DNA from: Hahella ganghwensis DSM 17046
Lineage (GTDB): Bacteria; Pseudomonadota; Gammaproteobacteria; Pseudomonadales; Oleiphilaceae
NCBI RefSeq assembly: GCF_000376785.1
Contig: NZ_AQXX01000126.1
Span: 1-64,000 of the forward strand
Length of the DNA: 64,000 nucleotides
Reading direction: 5' to 3'
Position 1 is the first letter of the stretch; each line of letters opens with the position of its first letter. A program made the translations under genes and the position numbers. The notes below the pieces were generated by a model, which saw only the letters and a list, made by a program, of their open reading frames with translations, did not search any database and was not told the DNA's origin. Shown here one piece after another: positions 1 to 9,124 of the stretch.

Positions 1-224
1 TTGAGCCTTCTGATCTCCTCCTGCTCGGGAGTTAGCTTCCCATTGCCTCGAAAAGCCTGGCCGTCATCTCTGCGATGTTCCCTTATCCAGCGGCCCAGCA
101 TATTGGGGGTAATCCCAAGGCTTCGAGCAGCATCGGTTTGACTGTAGCCTTGATCCAGAACCAGGCTGATGGCATCCAATTTAAATTCTTTTGAGTACTT
201 CTTTCGTGTGGTCAATTTCTTCAT
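1..224 (-). mobile_element. IS3-family transposase OrfA, N-terminal part, cut by the window edge
   Basis: Reading leftward from ATG at 224 the protein begins MKKLTTRKKYSKEFKLDAIS and continues with a helix-turn-helix (SQTDAARSLGITPNMLGRWI) and a charged stretch (KLTPEQEEIRRL). This is the usual layout of the small DNA-binding OrfA of IS3-type elements. A Shine-Dalgarno-like CTGGAG sits directly before the ATG. The frame is open to base 1, so the rest of OrfA and all of OrfB lie outside. The element's end should fall in about 240-300, but without the other end I cannot fix the terminal repeat. Family call is firm; intactness is unknown. Confidence 0.85.
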
Positions 225-597
225 CTCCAGTTAGGGGTATTATCCTTAACTGGGTTGGTCTGTTCTATTAGGCCACGTCAGCTGTTTCTTAACAGGGTTC
301 GGTTGAGGAGTTATTGAGGGACAAATTATTAATCCAGGATGTAACATAGCGCTTGAGGGGCTGAACTGCCAAGGCAGCCCCCCCTATGATCTTGCATAGG
401 ATATCTCTTGATGCCCCCTTTGTTGGGGCTCATGGTTAATAACCCCTCCTATAACACAGCATTGAGCTATCAAGTTATGTTTTTCAACGGGAAATTCATG
501 TCATGCATTTATGAATTCCCCTCACAATGCCTATTCATGCTCTCGGGCATTGGCAAATCACGCTTTGTGGATCAGCATTTAAACAAGGACATCTTTC
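225..597. other. IS-end and leader region with three consecutive hairpins
   Basis: No gene is supported here. The left part (to about 300) should hold the end of the IS3-type element, including a small palindrome TGTTTCTTAACA at 281-292. From 357 to 429 there are three consecutive perfect inverted repeats: GGGGCTG/CAGCCCC (357-363 with 375-381), CCTATG/CATAGG (383-388 with 395-400) and GCCCC/GGGGC (413-417 with 425-429). The right arm of the third can also pair with the right arm of the first, so the pairings compete. The region leads into the gene starting at 598. Confidence 0.5.
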
Positions 598-1206
598 ATG
601 CGTTTATTCTGTTATCTAATTTTCATGCTTACTTCTTTTTTAACTCAGGCTCAACTGAATATAGATCTACAAAAAGAGCTAATCGGCATGCAGACAAAAG
701 ATCAGGAAATAAGGGAACTGGCCGACCAAGAGTTGAGACGCATGATCGGCCACGAGGAGGAGAACAATCTTTCGGTAGCACTGCAGCAAGAGATGCTCAG
801 CATAGATCAGAAAAACACCAGAAGACTAAAGGAAATCATTAAGCAGCATGGGTGGCCCGGCAAGGAATTGGTCGGTGAAACAGGCATAACGGCGATCTTC
901 CTGATTGTTCAGCACTCTCCCGATAGCGACTTCCAGGCATCTATGCTGCCCCTACTAACCGCCTCCTTTGAAAAAGGAGAAGGAATAACAGGTCAGGACG
1001 TCGCCCTATTAACTGACCGGGTGCGGGTCACTAAAGGACAATATCAGCTATATGGCACTCAGCTTGAAATCATCCAAGGTAAATTGGTTTTTTTACCCAT
1101 CGAAGATGAAGACAATGTAGACTTTCGCCGTGCAAAAATGGATATGATGCCGCTGGACGAGTATCGGAGACTTGTTGAAGAGCACTACCAGAAAACCGGA
1201 CATTAA
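598..1206 (+). CDS. DUF6624 family protein, predicted exported
   Basis: A 202-residue protein with an N-terminal signal peptide (hydrophobic residues 1-17, likely cleavage after TQA). The C-terminal half carries the phrase QDVALLTDRVRVTKGQYQLYGTQ, followed by a VFLPIEDEDNVDFRRAKMDMMPLDEYRRL segment. This matches my recollection of the DUF6624 family, whose function is not known. AAGGA lies 7-8 bases before the ATG and supports this start. It stands alone between an IS-type element and the convergent rapA gene. No enzymatic motif is evident, so only the family and export are claimed. Confidence 0.75.
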   Translation: MRLFCYLIFMLTSFLTQAQLNIDLQKELIGMQTKDQEIRELADQELRRMIGHEEENNLSVALQQEMLSIDQKNTRRLKEIIKQHGWPGKELVGETGITAIFLIVQHSPDSDFQASMLPLLTASFEKGEGITGQDVALLTDRVRVTKGQYQLYGTQLEIIQGKLVFLPIEDEDNVDFRRAKMDMMPLDEYRRLVEEHYQKTGH

Positions 1207-1222
1207 TCCTGCCCCAGGAGTG

Positions 1223-1256
1223 CAAAAAGGGTCAGAAATCTCTCCCTGACCCTTGC
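1223..1256 (-). terminator. Rho-independent terminator of rapA
   Basis: AAGGGTCAG (1227-1235) and CTGACCCTT (1246-1254) form a perfect 9-bp stem. On the minus strand it is followed by a T run (CCCTTTTTGC), so it terminates leftward transcription from rapA, whose stop is at 1267. It may also act weakly on the convergent gene ending at 1206. Confidence 0.8.
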
Positions 1257-1266
1257 TGATTTAACC

Positions 1267-4137
1267 TCAGGTAGCCACCGCAACCCGCACGGCTTCAAGC
1301 TGCAATTGAGATTTCTTGAGCGCAGCTTCCAGTTCTGAAGCCCGGTCACGCAAGAACTCAATCTCTTCCTGACGGATATTCGGATTGACCTTGGCCAAGG
1401 CCTCCATACGAGCGATTTCCGCACCGGTCTGAGACTGCATCGCTTCGATGGCACTCTTGATCAGAGCGTCCTGTCTCGGCAATACATTATTCTGAGCTTT
1501 GTCCAGCATGGATTCCAGTTGATCCCTGGCATGACGCACCAGGTCCTGAGCATTTCTCCGGGGGACTTTTTCTCCCAGCTGGTCCAGATGCTCCACCTGA
1601 AGCACCTGCCCCAGGTCATTGCCATGACTGTCCACCACGGTACGCTCCATTGCCTGCCCGACAAAACGCTCTATCTGCAACGCTTTGGGGGCCGGGCAAC
1701 GCAGGCGATATATCGCTTCAAGCAGCAATGTTCCCGGTTGAATAGGCGGCAGCTTCAGCGTACAGACACTGGTGTTGCCGAATTCGCTCTCCAGAATCAT
1801 TTCCATCACCCCCGTCGTCATGGGATGTTCCCAGGTCAGGTAGTGAATGTCATCTCGCGCCAGCGCGGCCTGTCTTTCGAAAGTGGCCGTCATGCCGTCT
1901 TCCGGCAAACCAGGAAAATGTGCGCTGTGCATGTGATCCCCTGGACGAAGCACAATGGCATCTTCACTCTGGGGTTCATGGTCTACGCCGAACAAGTCGA
2001 ATACTTTTTCCAGGTAAGGCTTCAGATCAAAATCAAACTCATGAGCCTCTATGCCTTCGATAATCTTGTTGGCCGTGTCCGGGTGACAGGAATTCAGCTC
2101 AAGCAGAGGATCTCTCCCCTCCTGTAAAGCTTTGACCATAGCGTCACTGAATTCGCGGGTGTTGGATACCAACGTATCCAATTGCTTCTGCTCATGGGAA
2201 ATCAGGCACTCATGGAGTTCCTCGGCAAATTGCTGATACACCTTCTGGCCGGCAGCAAAAGGTCGCTCAAACGCATGAATACCCTCATGGTACCAACGCA
2301 GCAGGACTTCCTGGGCGCTGTCTTCATAATAGGGGACGTGTATTTCCACATCGTGTTGCTGCCCGATCCGATCCAGACGACCGATACGCTGTTCCAGCAG
2401 ATCAGGATTTAACGGCAGGTCGAAGAACACCAGGTTTTTGGCAAACTGGAAATTACGGCCTTCACTGCCGATTTCAGAGCAGACCAGCACCTGAGCACCC
2501 TCGATCTGATCGGCGAAATAAGCACCAGCCCGATCACGCTCCAGCAGAGACATGCCTTCATGGAATACCGCTGAGCGCACACCACCCCGCAAATTCAGAT
2601 GCACTTCAAGATCCATTGCCGTTTCGGCCTGGGCACAGATAATCAAGGTCTTCTCTGTGCGGCGTGTTTTCAGCCATTCGAGCAACCAGGGAATTCGGGA
2701 GTCCTGGGCGATCCAGTCTTCACCAAGAATTTGCTCCGGTTGCAGCAGAGCCAACACATCCTCTGTCGTGTCCAGTGCATAGGTGTCAGGAGATTCCAGC
2801 GGCCAGGTAACCAGTTTCCGCTCTGGAAAGCCTCTGACCGCATGACGCGTGTTACGAAATAGAACGCGACCGGTGCCATGACGGTCCAACAGGGATTTCA
2901 CGGCTTTGAAAATCACCTCCTGCACCTCATCATCTTCAGCCGTCTCCAATTCCTGAAGCAGTGTATCCAGAGATTCTTCCCCTATAGTCTCCTTCAGTTG
3001 ATCCTGCAGTTCGCCTGCCTGCCTTAGCGCTGCCACTCCGTCATCTGACATTAATTGCTGTATCAAATGATTGATCGGCGCGTAACCTTGTTCTTCCTCA
3101 ATAAACTTATCCAGATCCGGATAACGATCAGGATCCAGCAATCGCAGACGGGCAAAATGGCTGGCGACGCCAAGCTGCTCCGGCGTGGCTGTCAGCAACA
3201 GCAATCCGGCACTCTTGCGGGCGATGGCCTCGATACGCTCATAAGCCGCACTGGCAGCTTCAACACTCCATTCCAGGTGATGGGCTTCATCCACCACCAG
3301 CATGTCCCAATTGGCCGCTTCTGCCTGGGTAAAACGTTTCTCGTGCTGTTCAAGTAGGCCGAGACTGCAAATAATACATTGCGCCGATTCAAACGGATTC
3401 TGACCATCATTGGACTCTTCCAGTGCCTGGCAGCGTTCTTCATCGAGAATGGTGAAGCTCAGGTTGAAACGCCGCAGCATTTCCACCAACCACTGGTGCA
3501 CCAGGCTTTCGGGAACCACAATCAGCACTCGATTGGCTCTGCCTGTCATCAATTGCTGGTGAATAATCAGACCCGCTTCTATGGTCTTACCCAGTCCGAC
3601 CTCATCCGCCAGCAATACCCGGGGAGCGTGACGGCGGCCTACTTCGTTGGCGATATACAACTGGTGAGGCAATAACTGCACCCGCGGCCCCAGCAGCCCG
3701 CGAGCAGGGGATTGATACCACCCTCCCCAGTTTTTCAGAGTCTGGTAGCGCAGCTTGAAGCGGGAGTGCTTGTCCACCTGCCCTGCCAGCAGACGGTCTT
3801 TAGGACTGGAGAAATGTACGGCACTGTTAAGTTCCAACTCAGGAAGGTTGACCGTTTCACCGAGCATGTCTTCACATATATAGATGATGACCCCTTTGAG
3901 CTCCTCAACCCCAGTGACCCGATAAGGCAGATCGTCATGGTCATAAACCTTATCACCCACGTGATAGCGAACTCTGCTCAGTGGAGCATTATTGGCTGAA
4001 TACACCCTTTCCTCGACTGCCGCCGGGAAGCTGATAGTGACTCGCCTGCTCTCAAACTTCACAATAATGCCGAGACCTAACTCAGGTTCAGTGTTGCTAA
4101 TCCAACGTTGTCCGGGAATAAATTCTGGAAGACTCAA
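1267..4137 (-). CDS. rapA: RNA polymerase-associated protein RapA (Swi2/Snf2 ATPase)
   Basis: 956 residues, close to the roughly 968 of E. coli RapA, and the N-terminus (PGQRWISNTEPELGLG) is the typical RapA opening. RapA binds RNA polymerase and recycles it after termination. Domains in order: N-terminal Tudor-like part (1-110), Snf2 ATPase with Walker A DEVGLGKT (178-185) and DEAH (283-286), the helicase C lobe with GRLDRIGQ, then the long RapA C-terminal region. The start is TTG at 4137: an in-frame TAG lies a few codons upstream and no ATG is available, so a weak start is real unless the sequence is wrong. Monocistronic, with a terminator just downstream and four short iterated repeats upstream. 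Confidence 0.97.
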   Translation of the reverse strand: MSLPEFIPGQRWISNTEPELGLGIIVKFESRRVTISFPAAVEERVYSANNAPLSRVRYHVGDKVYDHDDLPYRVTGVEELKGVIIYICEDMLGETVNLPELELNSAVHFSSPKDRLLAGQVDKHSRFKLRYQTLKNWGGWYQSPARGLLGPRVQLLPHQLYIANEVGRRHAPRVLLADEVGLGKTIEAGLIIHQQLMTGRANRVLIVVPESLVHQWLVEMLRRFNLSFTILDEERCQALEESNDGQNPFESAQCIICSLGLLEQHEKRFTQAEAANWDMLVVDEAHHLEWSVEAASAAYERIEAIARKSAGLLLLTATPEQLGVASHFARLRLLDPDRYPDLDKFIEEEQGYAPINHLIQQLMSDDGVAALRQAGELQDQLKETIGEESLDTLLQELETAEDDEVQEVIFKAVKSLLDRHGTGRVLFRNTRHAVRGFPERKLVTWPLESPDTYALDTTEDVLALLQPEQILGEDWIAQDSRIPWLLEWLKTRRTEKTLIICAQAETAMDLEVHLNLRGGVRSAVFHEGMSLLERDRAGAYFADQIEGAQVLVCSEIGSEGRNFQFAKNLVFFDLPLNPDLLEQRIGRLDRIGQQHDVEIHVPYYEDSAQEVLLRWYHEGIHAFERPFAAGQKVYQQFAEELHECLISHEQKQLDTLVSNTREFSDAMVKALQEGRDPLLELNSCHPDTANKIIEGIEAHEFDFDLKPYLEKVFDLFGVDHEPQSEDAIVLRPGDHMHSAHFPGLPEDGMTATFERQAALARDDIHYLTWEHPMTTGVMEMILESEFGNTSVCTLKLPPIQPGTLLLEAIYRLRCPAPKALQIERFVGQAMERTVVDSHGNDLGQVLQVEHLDQLGEKVPRRNAQDLVRHARDQLESMLDKAQNNVLPRQDALIKSAIEAMQSQTGAEIARMEALAKVNPNIRQEEIEFLRDRASELEAALKKSQLQLEAVRVAVAT

Positions 4138-4164
4138 AATCGCGCTCGCCTATTTTTTGATTAA

Positions 4165-4230
4165 AACACGTACCGATTAGAACGTGTACTGACTAAAACA
4201 GTGTACTGGAAATAAGAATGTACCGATAAA
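4165..4230. repeat. Four iteron-like repeats upstream of rapA
   Basis: GTACCGA (4170-4176), GTACTGA (4186-4192), GTACTGG (4203-4209) and GTACCGA (4220-4226) recur with a period of 16-17 bases, each followed by an A-rich stretch. They lie 30-90 bases before the rapA start, where promoter or operator elements are expected. They may be binding sites for a regulator or just a decayed tandem repeat; the sequence alone does not decide. Confidence 0.6.
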
Positions 4231-4339
4231 AAGATGACAGACGGTAACTCCGGCATTAATACCGAAACTTCAATAGCCCGGTAAAGGCGGAAAACCATCA
4301 AGGTGCGTAGGATAAAAAGGTCATGTGCAAATGACAAAT

Positions 4340-4373
4340 ATTCAGCAGAAAATTACACAACTTTCTGCTGAAT
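4340..4373 (-). terminator. Hairpin terminator after the 4403-5059 gene
   Basis: ATTCAGCAGAAA (4340-4351) and TTTCTGCTGAAT (4362-4373) are perfect 12-bp arms with a 10-base loop. It lies 30 bases beyond the stop of the minus-strand gene ending at 4403. The T run after it is imperfect (ATTTGTCATTT), so strength is uncertain. Confidence 0.6.
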
Positions 4374-4402
4374 AAAGTGAGAAACCCAAAAAAATGATTA
4401 GA

Positions 4403-5059
4403 TCAGAGTTGTCGCCAGGTCTGACGATAAGTACGGTCAGCACTGTCCTTGAATTGCAAAACCAGGAAGTTTTCCTGCCGCTCAAGAGTGACAGGTATCG
4501 CCTGACCGGTAATTTCCACTGCCGGGCTACCCTCTTCGAACAGCAGATACCATTGCTCACTTTCCAGATAAAGCCGGCCACTGCCAATAAGGGAATCATT
4601 CAGAGAGGATGAACCTTCCGGGTGAATATCCAAAAACATCTGGTACTGATGATTTCCCAGCGGAAAGAGGTCCATGCTGCCGACCAGGTCATACTGCCGG
4701 TCTCCCAGGGAAAAGACTTCCAGCCGAAAGGCTCCGGAAGTATCCAGCAACCAGGCTTCCAACCCCCCGATTTCCGGTAGCGTGCCCCCCGAATAAGAGG
4801 ATTCTGCGGATATTCCCGCTGCCGGCGCAGGTAATTGTTCAAAACTTGAGATGGGGTCAACAGCTGTCTTGGGCAGAAAATACAGCCCCACTCCCGCCAG
4901 AAGCAGAACAGCGGTCTGAGGACTGAAGTTAACGTGAATCCCGGTAGCGCGAGCCTCACCACTGCTGTTTGCCAGCATGCCACCGAAGAACAATCCGATT
5001 CCGCTCAGAACCAGCGCGACGCTGGCAATTAAAATGACTGCAGTTAAGGTCGTGTCCAT
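4403..5059 (-). CDS. Hypothetical two-helix membrane protein
   Basis: 218 residues from ATG at 5059. This start is preferred to one 11 codons upstream because GAGGAG stands 5 bases before it. Two hydrophobic segments near the N-terminus (about 5-25 and 45-65) are separated by a short loop, then comes a soluble region of about 150 residues rich in alternating hydrophobic positions, probably mostly beta strand. I do not recognise the family and see no catalytic motif. It appears monocistronic, upstream of rapA in the same direction with its own hairpin downstream. The position of the large domain (periplasm or cytoplasm) is not decided. Confidence 0.6.
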   Translation of the reverse strand: MDTTLTAVILIASVALVLSGIGLFFGGMLANSSGEARATGIHVNFSPQTAVLLLAGVGLYFLPKTAVDPISSFEQLPAPAAGISAESSYSGGTLPEIGGLEAWLLDTSGAFRLEVFSLGDRQYDLVGSMDLFPLGNHQYQMFLDIHPEGSSSLNDSLIGSGRLYLESEQWYLLFEEGSPAVEITGQAIPVTLERQENFLVLQFKDSADRTYRQTWRQL

Positions 5060-5279
5060 AGTCACTCCTCTGGGGGGACTATGATGCTTCATTGCCGGAC
5101 TGCTAACGCCGAAACACCTTATAAGCCCCTATCATTTTTATTATTGGTCAGGGTGTGCAGACGTTTCGGCATCATCACACCCCGAGGAACACATTGACTA
5201 TAAACTAGTCCTTTTTGTGACGCAGTTCAAAGCTTTTTTAAAACAGAACAGACTCTTGAATCTGCCATGATGCGGTCTG

Positions 5280-5606
5280 TCAGGCCGCCACCGTCGGGAT
5301 GAGCACATCATCCAGACCATGCTTGCGACGAGCCCGAAGACATGCCTCGGATCCCGCCTCAAATTCTCGACAGGTGCTGGATCGCTGTTCGTAAATATTA
5401 CATCGGATATCACCACCTATCTCTCCCTCCAGTGCGACACACCGGGTAGCTGACTGATTTGTCCCCTTCATCGCGACCAGGGATGGAGAAATTTTCTCCG
5501 TCAGTTCCGAGGGAACGCTTCCGCCAGCAAAAGGATCGGCTTCAGCCCAATAGAAAGACACTCGAAATGCGGCACAACAAGCGCCACAGCTAATACAGGG
5601 GTTCAT
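5280..5606 (-). CDS. YkgJ-type Cys-cluster (putative zinc/iron-chelating) protein
   Basis: 108 residues from ATG at 5606, which has AAGGAG five bases upstream. The longer open frame starting in the intergenic region has no support. The N-terminus [11 protein letters not shown] contains the CxxCxxCC-type cluster, followed further on by [28 protein letters not shown], i.e. two more conserved cysteines and the typical CxIYExRPxxCReF ending of the family. Such proteins are thought to bind an Fe-S cluster or zinc; no specific reaction is known. Single gene, divergent from the YigZ gene at 5893. Confidence 0.9.
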   Translation of the reverse strand: MNPCISCGACCAAFRVSFYWAEADPFAGGSVPSELTEKISPSLVAMKGTNQSATRCVALEGEIGGDIRCNIYEQRSSTCREFEAGSEACLRARRKHGLDDVLIPTVAA

Positions 5607-5892
5607 AACACTCCTTGCCCTACACAACAGTGCACAACAACCAGCGCTTCCTGGGTTGGCAGTTATCAAACAGCACCACCAACCCGCCACCTCTCCACAA
5701 TACGATGGAAAGGCAATCGGTGAGCTCCCCGGCTAAGAAGCGGCGGTACATAACCTGGTTAAAGAAACCTGTACCTGGAATGAGGCAGGACGCCCCGGCA
5801 CAGGACGAGTAATTATCTCACCAGTTAAGCGTTTTGGGAATATTCGTTTATAATCCAGAACCTCATGCACCTTTAACCTGCCAGAAAGATTA

Positions 5893-6501
5893 ATGTCCTA
5901 TCCCGTTCCTGAAACACCTCTAGAGTCACTATACGAGATAAAGAAAAGCAAATTTCTCGCCCGTGCAGGCTATGCCGGAACGCGGGAAGAGGCAATGGCA
6001 TTTCTGGATCAGGTAAAACAGGATTACCCGGATGCCCGCCATCACTGTTGGGCATATATCCTTGGAAACCCAAGATCCCCGTCCAGCGTAGCCATGTCCG
6101 ATGACGGAGAGCCTGGAGGTACTGCGGGCAAACCCATACTGAATGTTCTCCAGCATAAAGATGTCGGCGATATCATGATGGTCGTCACCCGTTATTTCGG
6201 CGGCATTAAACTGGGTGCAGGCGGATTGGTCAGAGCCTACTCTGCTTCAGCCCAGCAGACCATGGAGCAACTCGCAACTGTTGAACAGATTTCTCTGACA
6301 CCGACACAAGTCACTTGCGACTTCAAATACGAACAGTTGATCAGGCTTTGGGTCGACGAACACCAGGGTGTCATCAGCGATGTAAACTACAGCCAGGAGG
6401 TGGACATTCATCTCATGTTGCCTGAAGAACACTTAATCGCTCTGGAAGAGTTTTTGGCAGGACTGGGAGCCAAGATTGCCAAGGAGAGTCCGGTTTCCTG
6501 A
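5893..6501 (+). CDS. yigZ: YigZ/IMPACT family protein
   Basis: 202 residues, the normal length. N-terminal UPF0029 (IMPACT) domain with SKFLA, HHCWAYILG, DDGEPGGTAGKPIL and VVTRYFGGIKLGAGGLVRAYS, the hallmark phrases of the family. The C-terminal 65 residues form the small DUF1949 (EF-G domain V-like) part. Relatives are linked to translation control, but the bacterial role is unresolved. Monocistronic, divergent from the Cys-cluster gene. Confidence 0.95.
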   Translation: MSYPVPETPLESLYEIKKSKFLARAGYAGTREEAMAFLDQVKQDYPDARHHCWAYILGNPRSPSSVAMSDDGEPGGTAGKPILNVLQHKDVGDIMMVVTRYFGGIKLGAGGLVRAYSASAQQTMEQLATVEQISLTPTQVTCDFKYEQLIRLWVDEHQGVISDVNYSQEVDIHLMLPEEHLIALEEFLAGLGAKIAKESPVS

Positions 6502-6603
6502 GCGGACAAGTTATATAAGCGCTGTTTTAGGCATGGCCTTTCGACTTTTTTTCGCATAGCCTTTTCAGCCATAGCAATTTCAACCATAGCAAAGGATCAT
6601 AAT

Positions 6604-7356
6604 ATGCTGCGTAGGATCTTTATTCCCGTTATCGCATCGACTTTCATTTTGAGCGGCTGTCAGAACACGGAACAATACACTCAGTCTGCCCTCACGCTTG
6701 GGCAGGGAGTCCTCCAGGCCACAACATTGAGCGAAGGCCAGGTGATCGAAGCCTCGGCCGCAGCAGCCGCTGAAATGGACAAAAAGAACAAAGTCGCCCC
6801 GGCCAACAGCAGTTATGCCAAGCGGCTGGCAAATATGACCAAAGGGCAATCGTCTATCAATGGCATCACCCTGAACTATAAAGTGTACCTATCAGAACAG
6901 ATCAATGCCTTCGCCATGGCGGATGGCACTGTGCGGGTGTATTCAGGGTTGATGGATGTTATGCCGGATGATCAGGTCCTTGCAGTAATGCAGCATGAGA
7001 TCGGGCACGTTGCCTTGAGACACAGCTACAACCAAATGCGGGAAAGACTGCTGACCGATACCGCGTTCCAGACTGTCGCGTCAGTTGGTGGCACCATCGG
7101 AGACCTGACTCAGTCGCAACTGGGTCAACTGGCTCATGCAGCGGTCAATGCCCGCTTCTCTCAAAGTGACGAACATGAGGCAGATACCTACGCGGTAAAA
7201 TCGTTGAAGAAACTCGGCCGCGACCCCTACGCGATGAAACGCTCAATCCAGACTTTACAATCCAAATCCGGCGGTGGCGATGGAGGCTTTTTAAGTTCAC
7301 ACCCGTCAAACTCTGACCGCTTGGCCAATATACAGAAAACCATTGATTCTCTTTGA
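6604..7356 (+). CDS. M48 family metalloprotease, lipoprotein
   Basis: 250 residues. The N-terminus is a lipoprotein signal with lipobox LSGC (Cys19), which should anchor it in an envelope membrane. Zinc site HEIGH at 131-135, with the third ligand in SDEHEAD (Glu190). The rest follows the short periplasmic M48 peptidases (YcaL/LoiP type) involved in envelope protein quality control. AGGA is spaced 7 bases before the ATG. Followed by a GC-rich hairpin (7381-7417). Function in detail and substrate are inferred only from the family. Confidence 0.92.
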   Translation: MLRRIFIPVIASTFILSGCQNTEQYTQSALTLGQGVLQATTLSEGQVIEASAAAAAEMDKKNKVAPANSSYAKRLANMTKGQSSINGITLNYKVYLSEQINAFAMADGTVRVYSGLMDVMPDDQVLAVMQHEIGHVALRHSYNQMRERLLTDTAFQTVASVGGTIGDLTQSQLGQLAHAAVNARFSQSDEHEADTYAVKSLKKLGRDPYAMKRSIQTLQSKSGGGDGGFLSSHPSNSDRLANIQKTIDSL

Positions 7357-7380
7357 GATCTGAAACGCTTCTAGCGTTCA

Positions 7381-7417
7381 CCGGACAGGCATCCTCCCCA
7401 GGATTCGCCTTGTCCGG
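7381..7417 (+). terminator. Hairpin after the M48 protease gene
   Basis: CCGGACA (7381-7387) pairs with TGTCCGG (7411-7417), extended inward by GG/CC with one bulge. It lies 25 bases after the stop at 7356 but no T run follows, so it may be an RNA 3'-end stabiliser or a weak terminator. Confidence 0.45.
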
Positions 7418-7503
7418 CGATCTCCTCAGCAACAACAACTAACAACCAGACACCATGTAACGACTGGCCAACCTGCCGGCAATTTCACACCTGGGTATAC
7501 ACA

Positions 7504-8880
7504 ATGTCAGACTTACTATTAACCCTGGCAAATAGGCCAGGGACAGCCAGAATACTAAAAACCCTGGGACTTCCCTCGCCTACCAGACTGACCAGGGAAA
7601 ACGGCGGCTTTGCTCCCAAACCTCTGAATGAACTGCGAACATTACTTTTATCTCCTGAAGGCTCGCCCTGCCAGGAGGAGCTGATAAGGATATTGTCCAA
7701 CGCCGGCGCTGACCAGGAAAGTCGTAGCCCTTTGGAAGCCTACGAAGAAGAGACCAGCCAGGGCAGGTTTCAGGTCATTGTGTACGACGGAACCATGATC
7801 AGGGAGGTTTCCCACTATCGGTCTCTGTACGACCATTTTCACCGTCTTACGAATAGACTTTCACACAATGCCAAAGTCGTTCTCCTGGCAAGGGATTTCA
7901 CTTCTGAAACTGATCCTGAGCTGGCCGCATTGTCACGTGGAGTGGAAGGGTTTACCAAATCTCTCGCCAAAGAGATCGGCAAAAAAGGCTCGACCGCCAA
8001 CCTCATTTATGTCAATCAAGGAACGGACTCACACCTGGAAATGCCCCTCCGATTCCTGTGCAGCCACCACTCCGCCTTTATCAGTGGCCAGGCACTACGA
8101 CTCAACAATCAGCTCGCACAACCAGATGCTCTGCCACTCACCAATACCCTGTCCGGAAAAATGGCACTGGTCACAGGGTGCGCCGGGGGGATTGGAGCAG
8201 AAACCGCCCACCGACTTTCCCAGGAAGGTTGTCAGGTGATCTGCCTGGATATTCCGGCGGTTGAAGACTCCCTTAATCATCTGGCCAATGAAATTAATGG
8301 TATTCCTCTCCCTCTGGATATTACTCAGCCGGATGCAATAGAAACACTATCCAGCTTTATCAGGCAACACTCTGATGGATTGGATGTTATAGTGCATAAC
8401 GCAGGAATTACGCGGGATAAATCCCTTGCCAAAATGCCGGCGCATTATTGGGATTCTGTTATTTCCGTGAATCTGGCCGCCATCCTAAAAATTGATCAAC
8501 ATCTCATCAAAGAAAAACTGATAAAGCCTGAAGGCAGAATCATCTGCCTCTCCTCCATCAGCGGAATCGCAGGAAATTTCGGTCAGAGTAATTATGCGAC
8601 AACCAAGGCTGCGCTAATGGGTTATGCAAAAGCCCAGGCTCAAGCCCTCATCGCAGAGGGAATCACCGTCAACGCCATCGCACCGGGATTTATTGAAACC
8701 AATATGACGGCCGCCATGCCCGTACTAACCCGCGAAGCAGGCCGTAGACTGAATGCCCTGTCTCAGGGCGGACCGCCTCGGGATGTCGCAGAAGCTATTG
8801 CATTTATGGCCTCCCCAGGCGCATACGGTGTCACAGGTCAAACGCTGCGAGTATGCGGCCTGGGCATCATGGGCGCTTAA
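7504..8880 (+). CDS. Long 3-oxoacyl-ACP reductase (FabG-like short-chain dehydrogenase)
   Basis: 458 residues, about twice the size of ordinary FabG; the 'high-molecular-weight FabG' group has this length. Residues 1-210 form a degenerate Rossmann-like N-terminal half. Residues 215-458 are a complete SDR: cofactor loop TGCAGGIG (224-231), NAG at 299-301, catalytic serines 350-352, Tyr364 and Lys368 in YATTK, and the PGFIETNMT segment. Expected reaction is NAD(P)H-dependent reduction of 3-oxoacyl thioesters, with the natural acyl carrier (ACP or CoA) undetermined. Apparently monocistronic. Confidence 0.9.
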   Translation: MSDLLLTLANRPGTARILKTLGLPSPTRLTRENGGFAPKPLNELRTLLLSPEGSPCQEELIRILSNAGADQESRSPLEAYEEETSQGRFQVIVYDGTMIREVSHYRSLYDHFHRLTNRLSHNAKVVLLARDFTSETDPELAALSRGVEGFTKSLAKEIGKKGSTANLIYVNQGTDSHLEMPLRFLCSHHSAFISGQALRLNNQLAQPDALPLTNTLSGKMALVTGCAGGIGAETAHRLSQEGCQVICLDIPAVEDSLNHLANEINGIPLPLDITQPDAIETLSSFIRQHSDGLDVIVHNAGITRDKSLAKMPAHYWDSVISVNLAAILKIDQHLIKEKLIKPEGRIICLSSISGIAGNFGQSNYATTKAALMGYAKAQAQALIAEGITVNAIAPGFIETNMTAAMPVLTREAGRRLNALSQGGPPRDVAEAIAFMASPGAYGVTGQTLRVCGLGIMGA

Positions 8881-9124
8881 TCTTCATCAGAAAAATAGAG
8901 AGCCAACACCAACTTGGCAATAAAGTTGCTTCTCCGGTTCACAAGTTGTCGGCGGGGACATTTCGGTGATCCCAAAACACCCGCTGACTGGTTGAGGCCT
9001 GCTTGCACTCTGCTTGTATATAGATTTCTGCCTGTATATTGATTGCTGACCCCGTTGTTCGGCAATGAAAGCATGAATAGTGCATGTCGGCCCTGAGAGA
9101 GATCCTCTACAACCGGAGTATTTT

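Noticed and set aside
408-842. Plus-strand open frame of 144 codons
   Set aside because: It overlaps the DUF6624 gene in another frame; that gene has a signal peptide, ribosome site and family motifs, this one has none.
1519-2127. Plus-strand open frame of 202 codons opposite rapA
   Set aside because: It is antisense to the well-supported RapA gene, has no ribosome site and no family-like sequence; a shadow of rapA codon usage.
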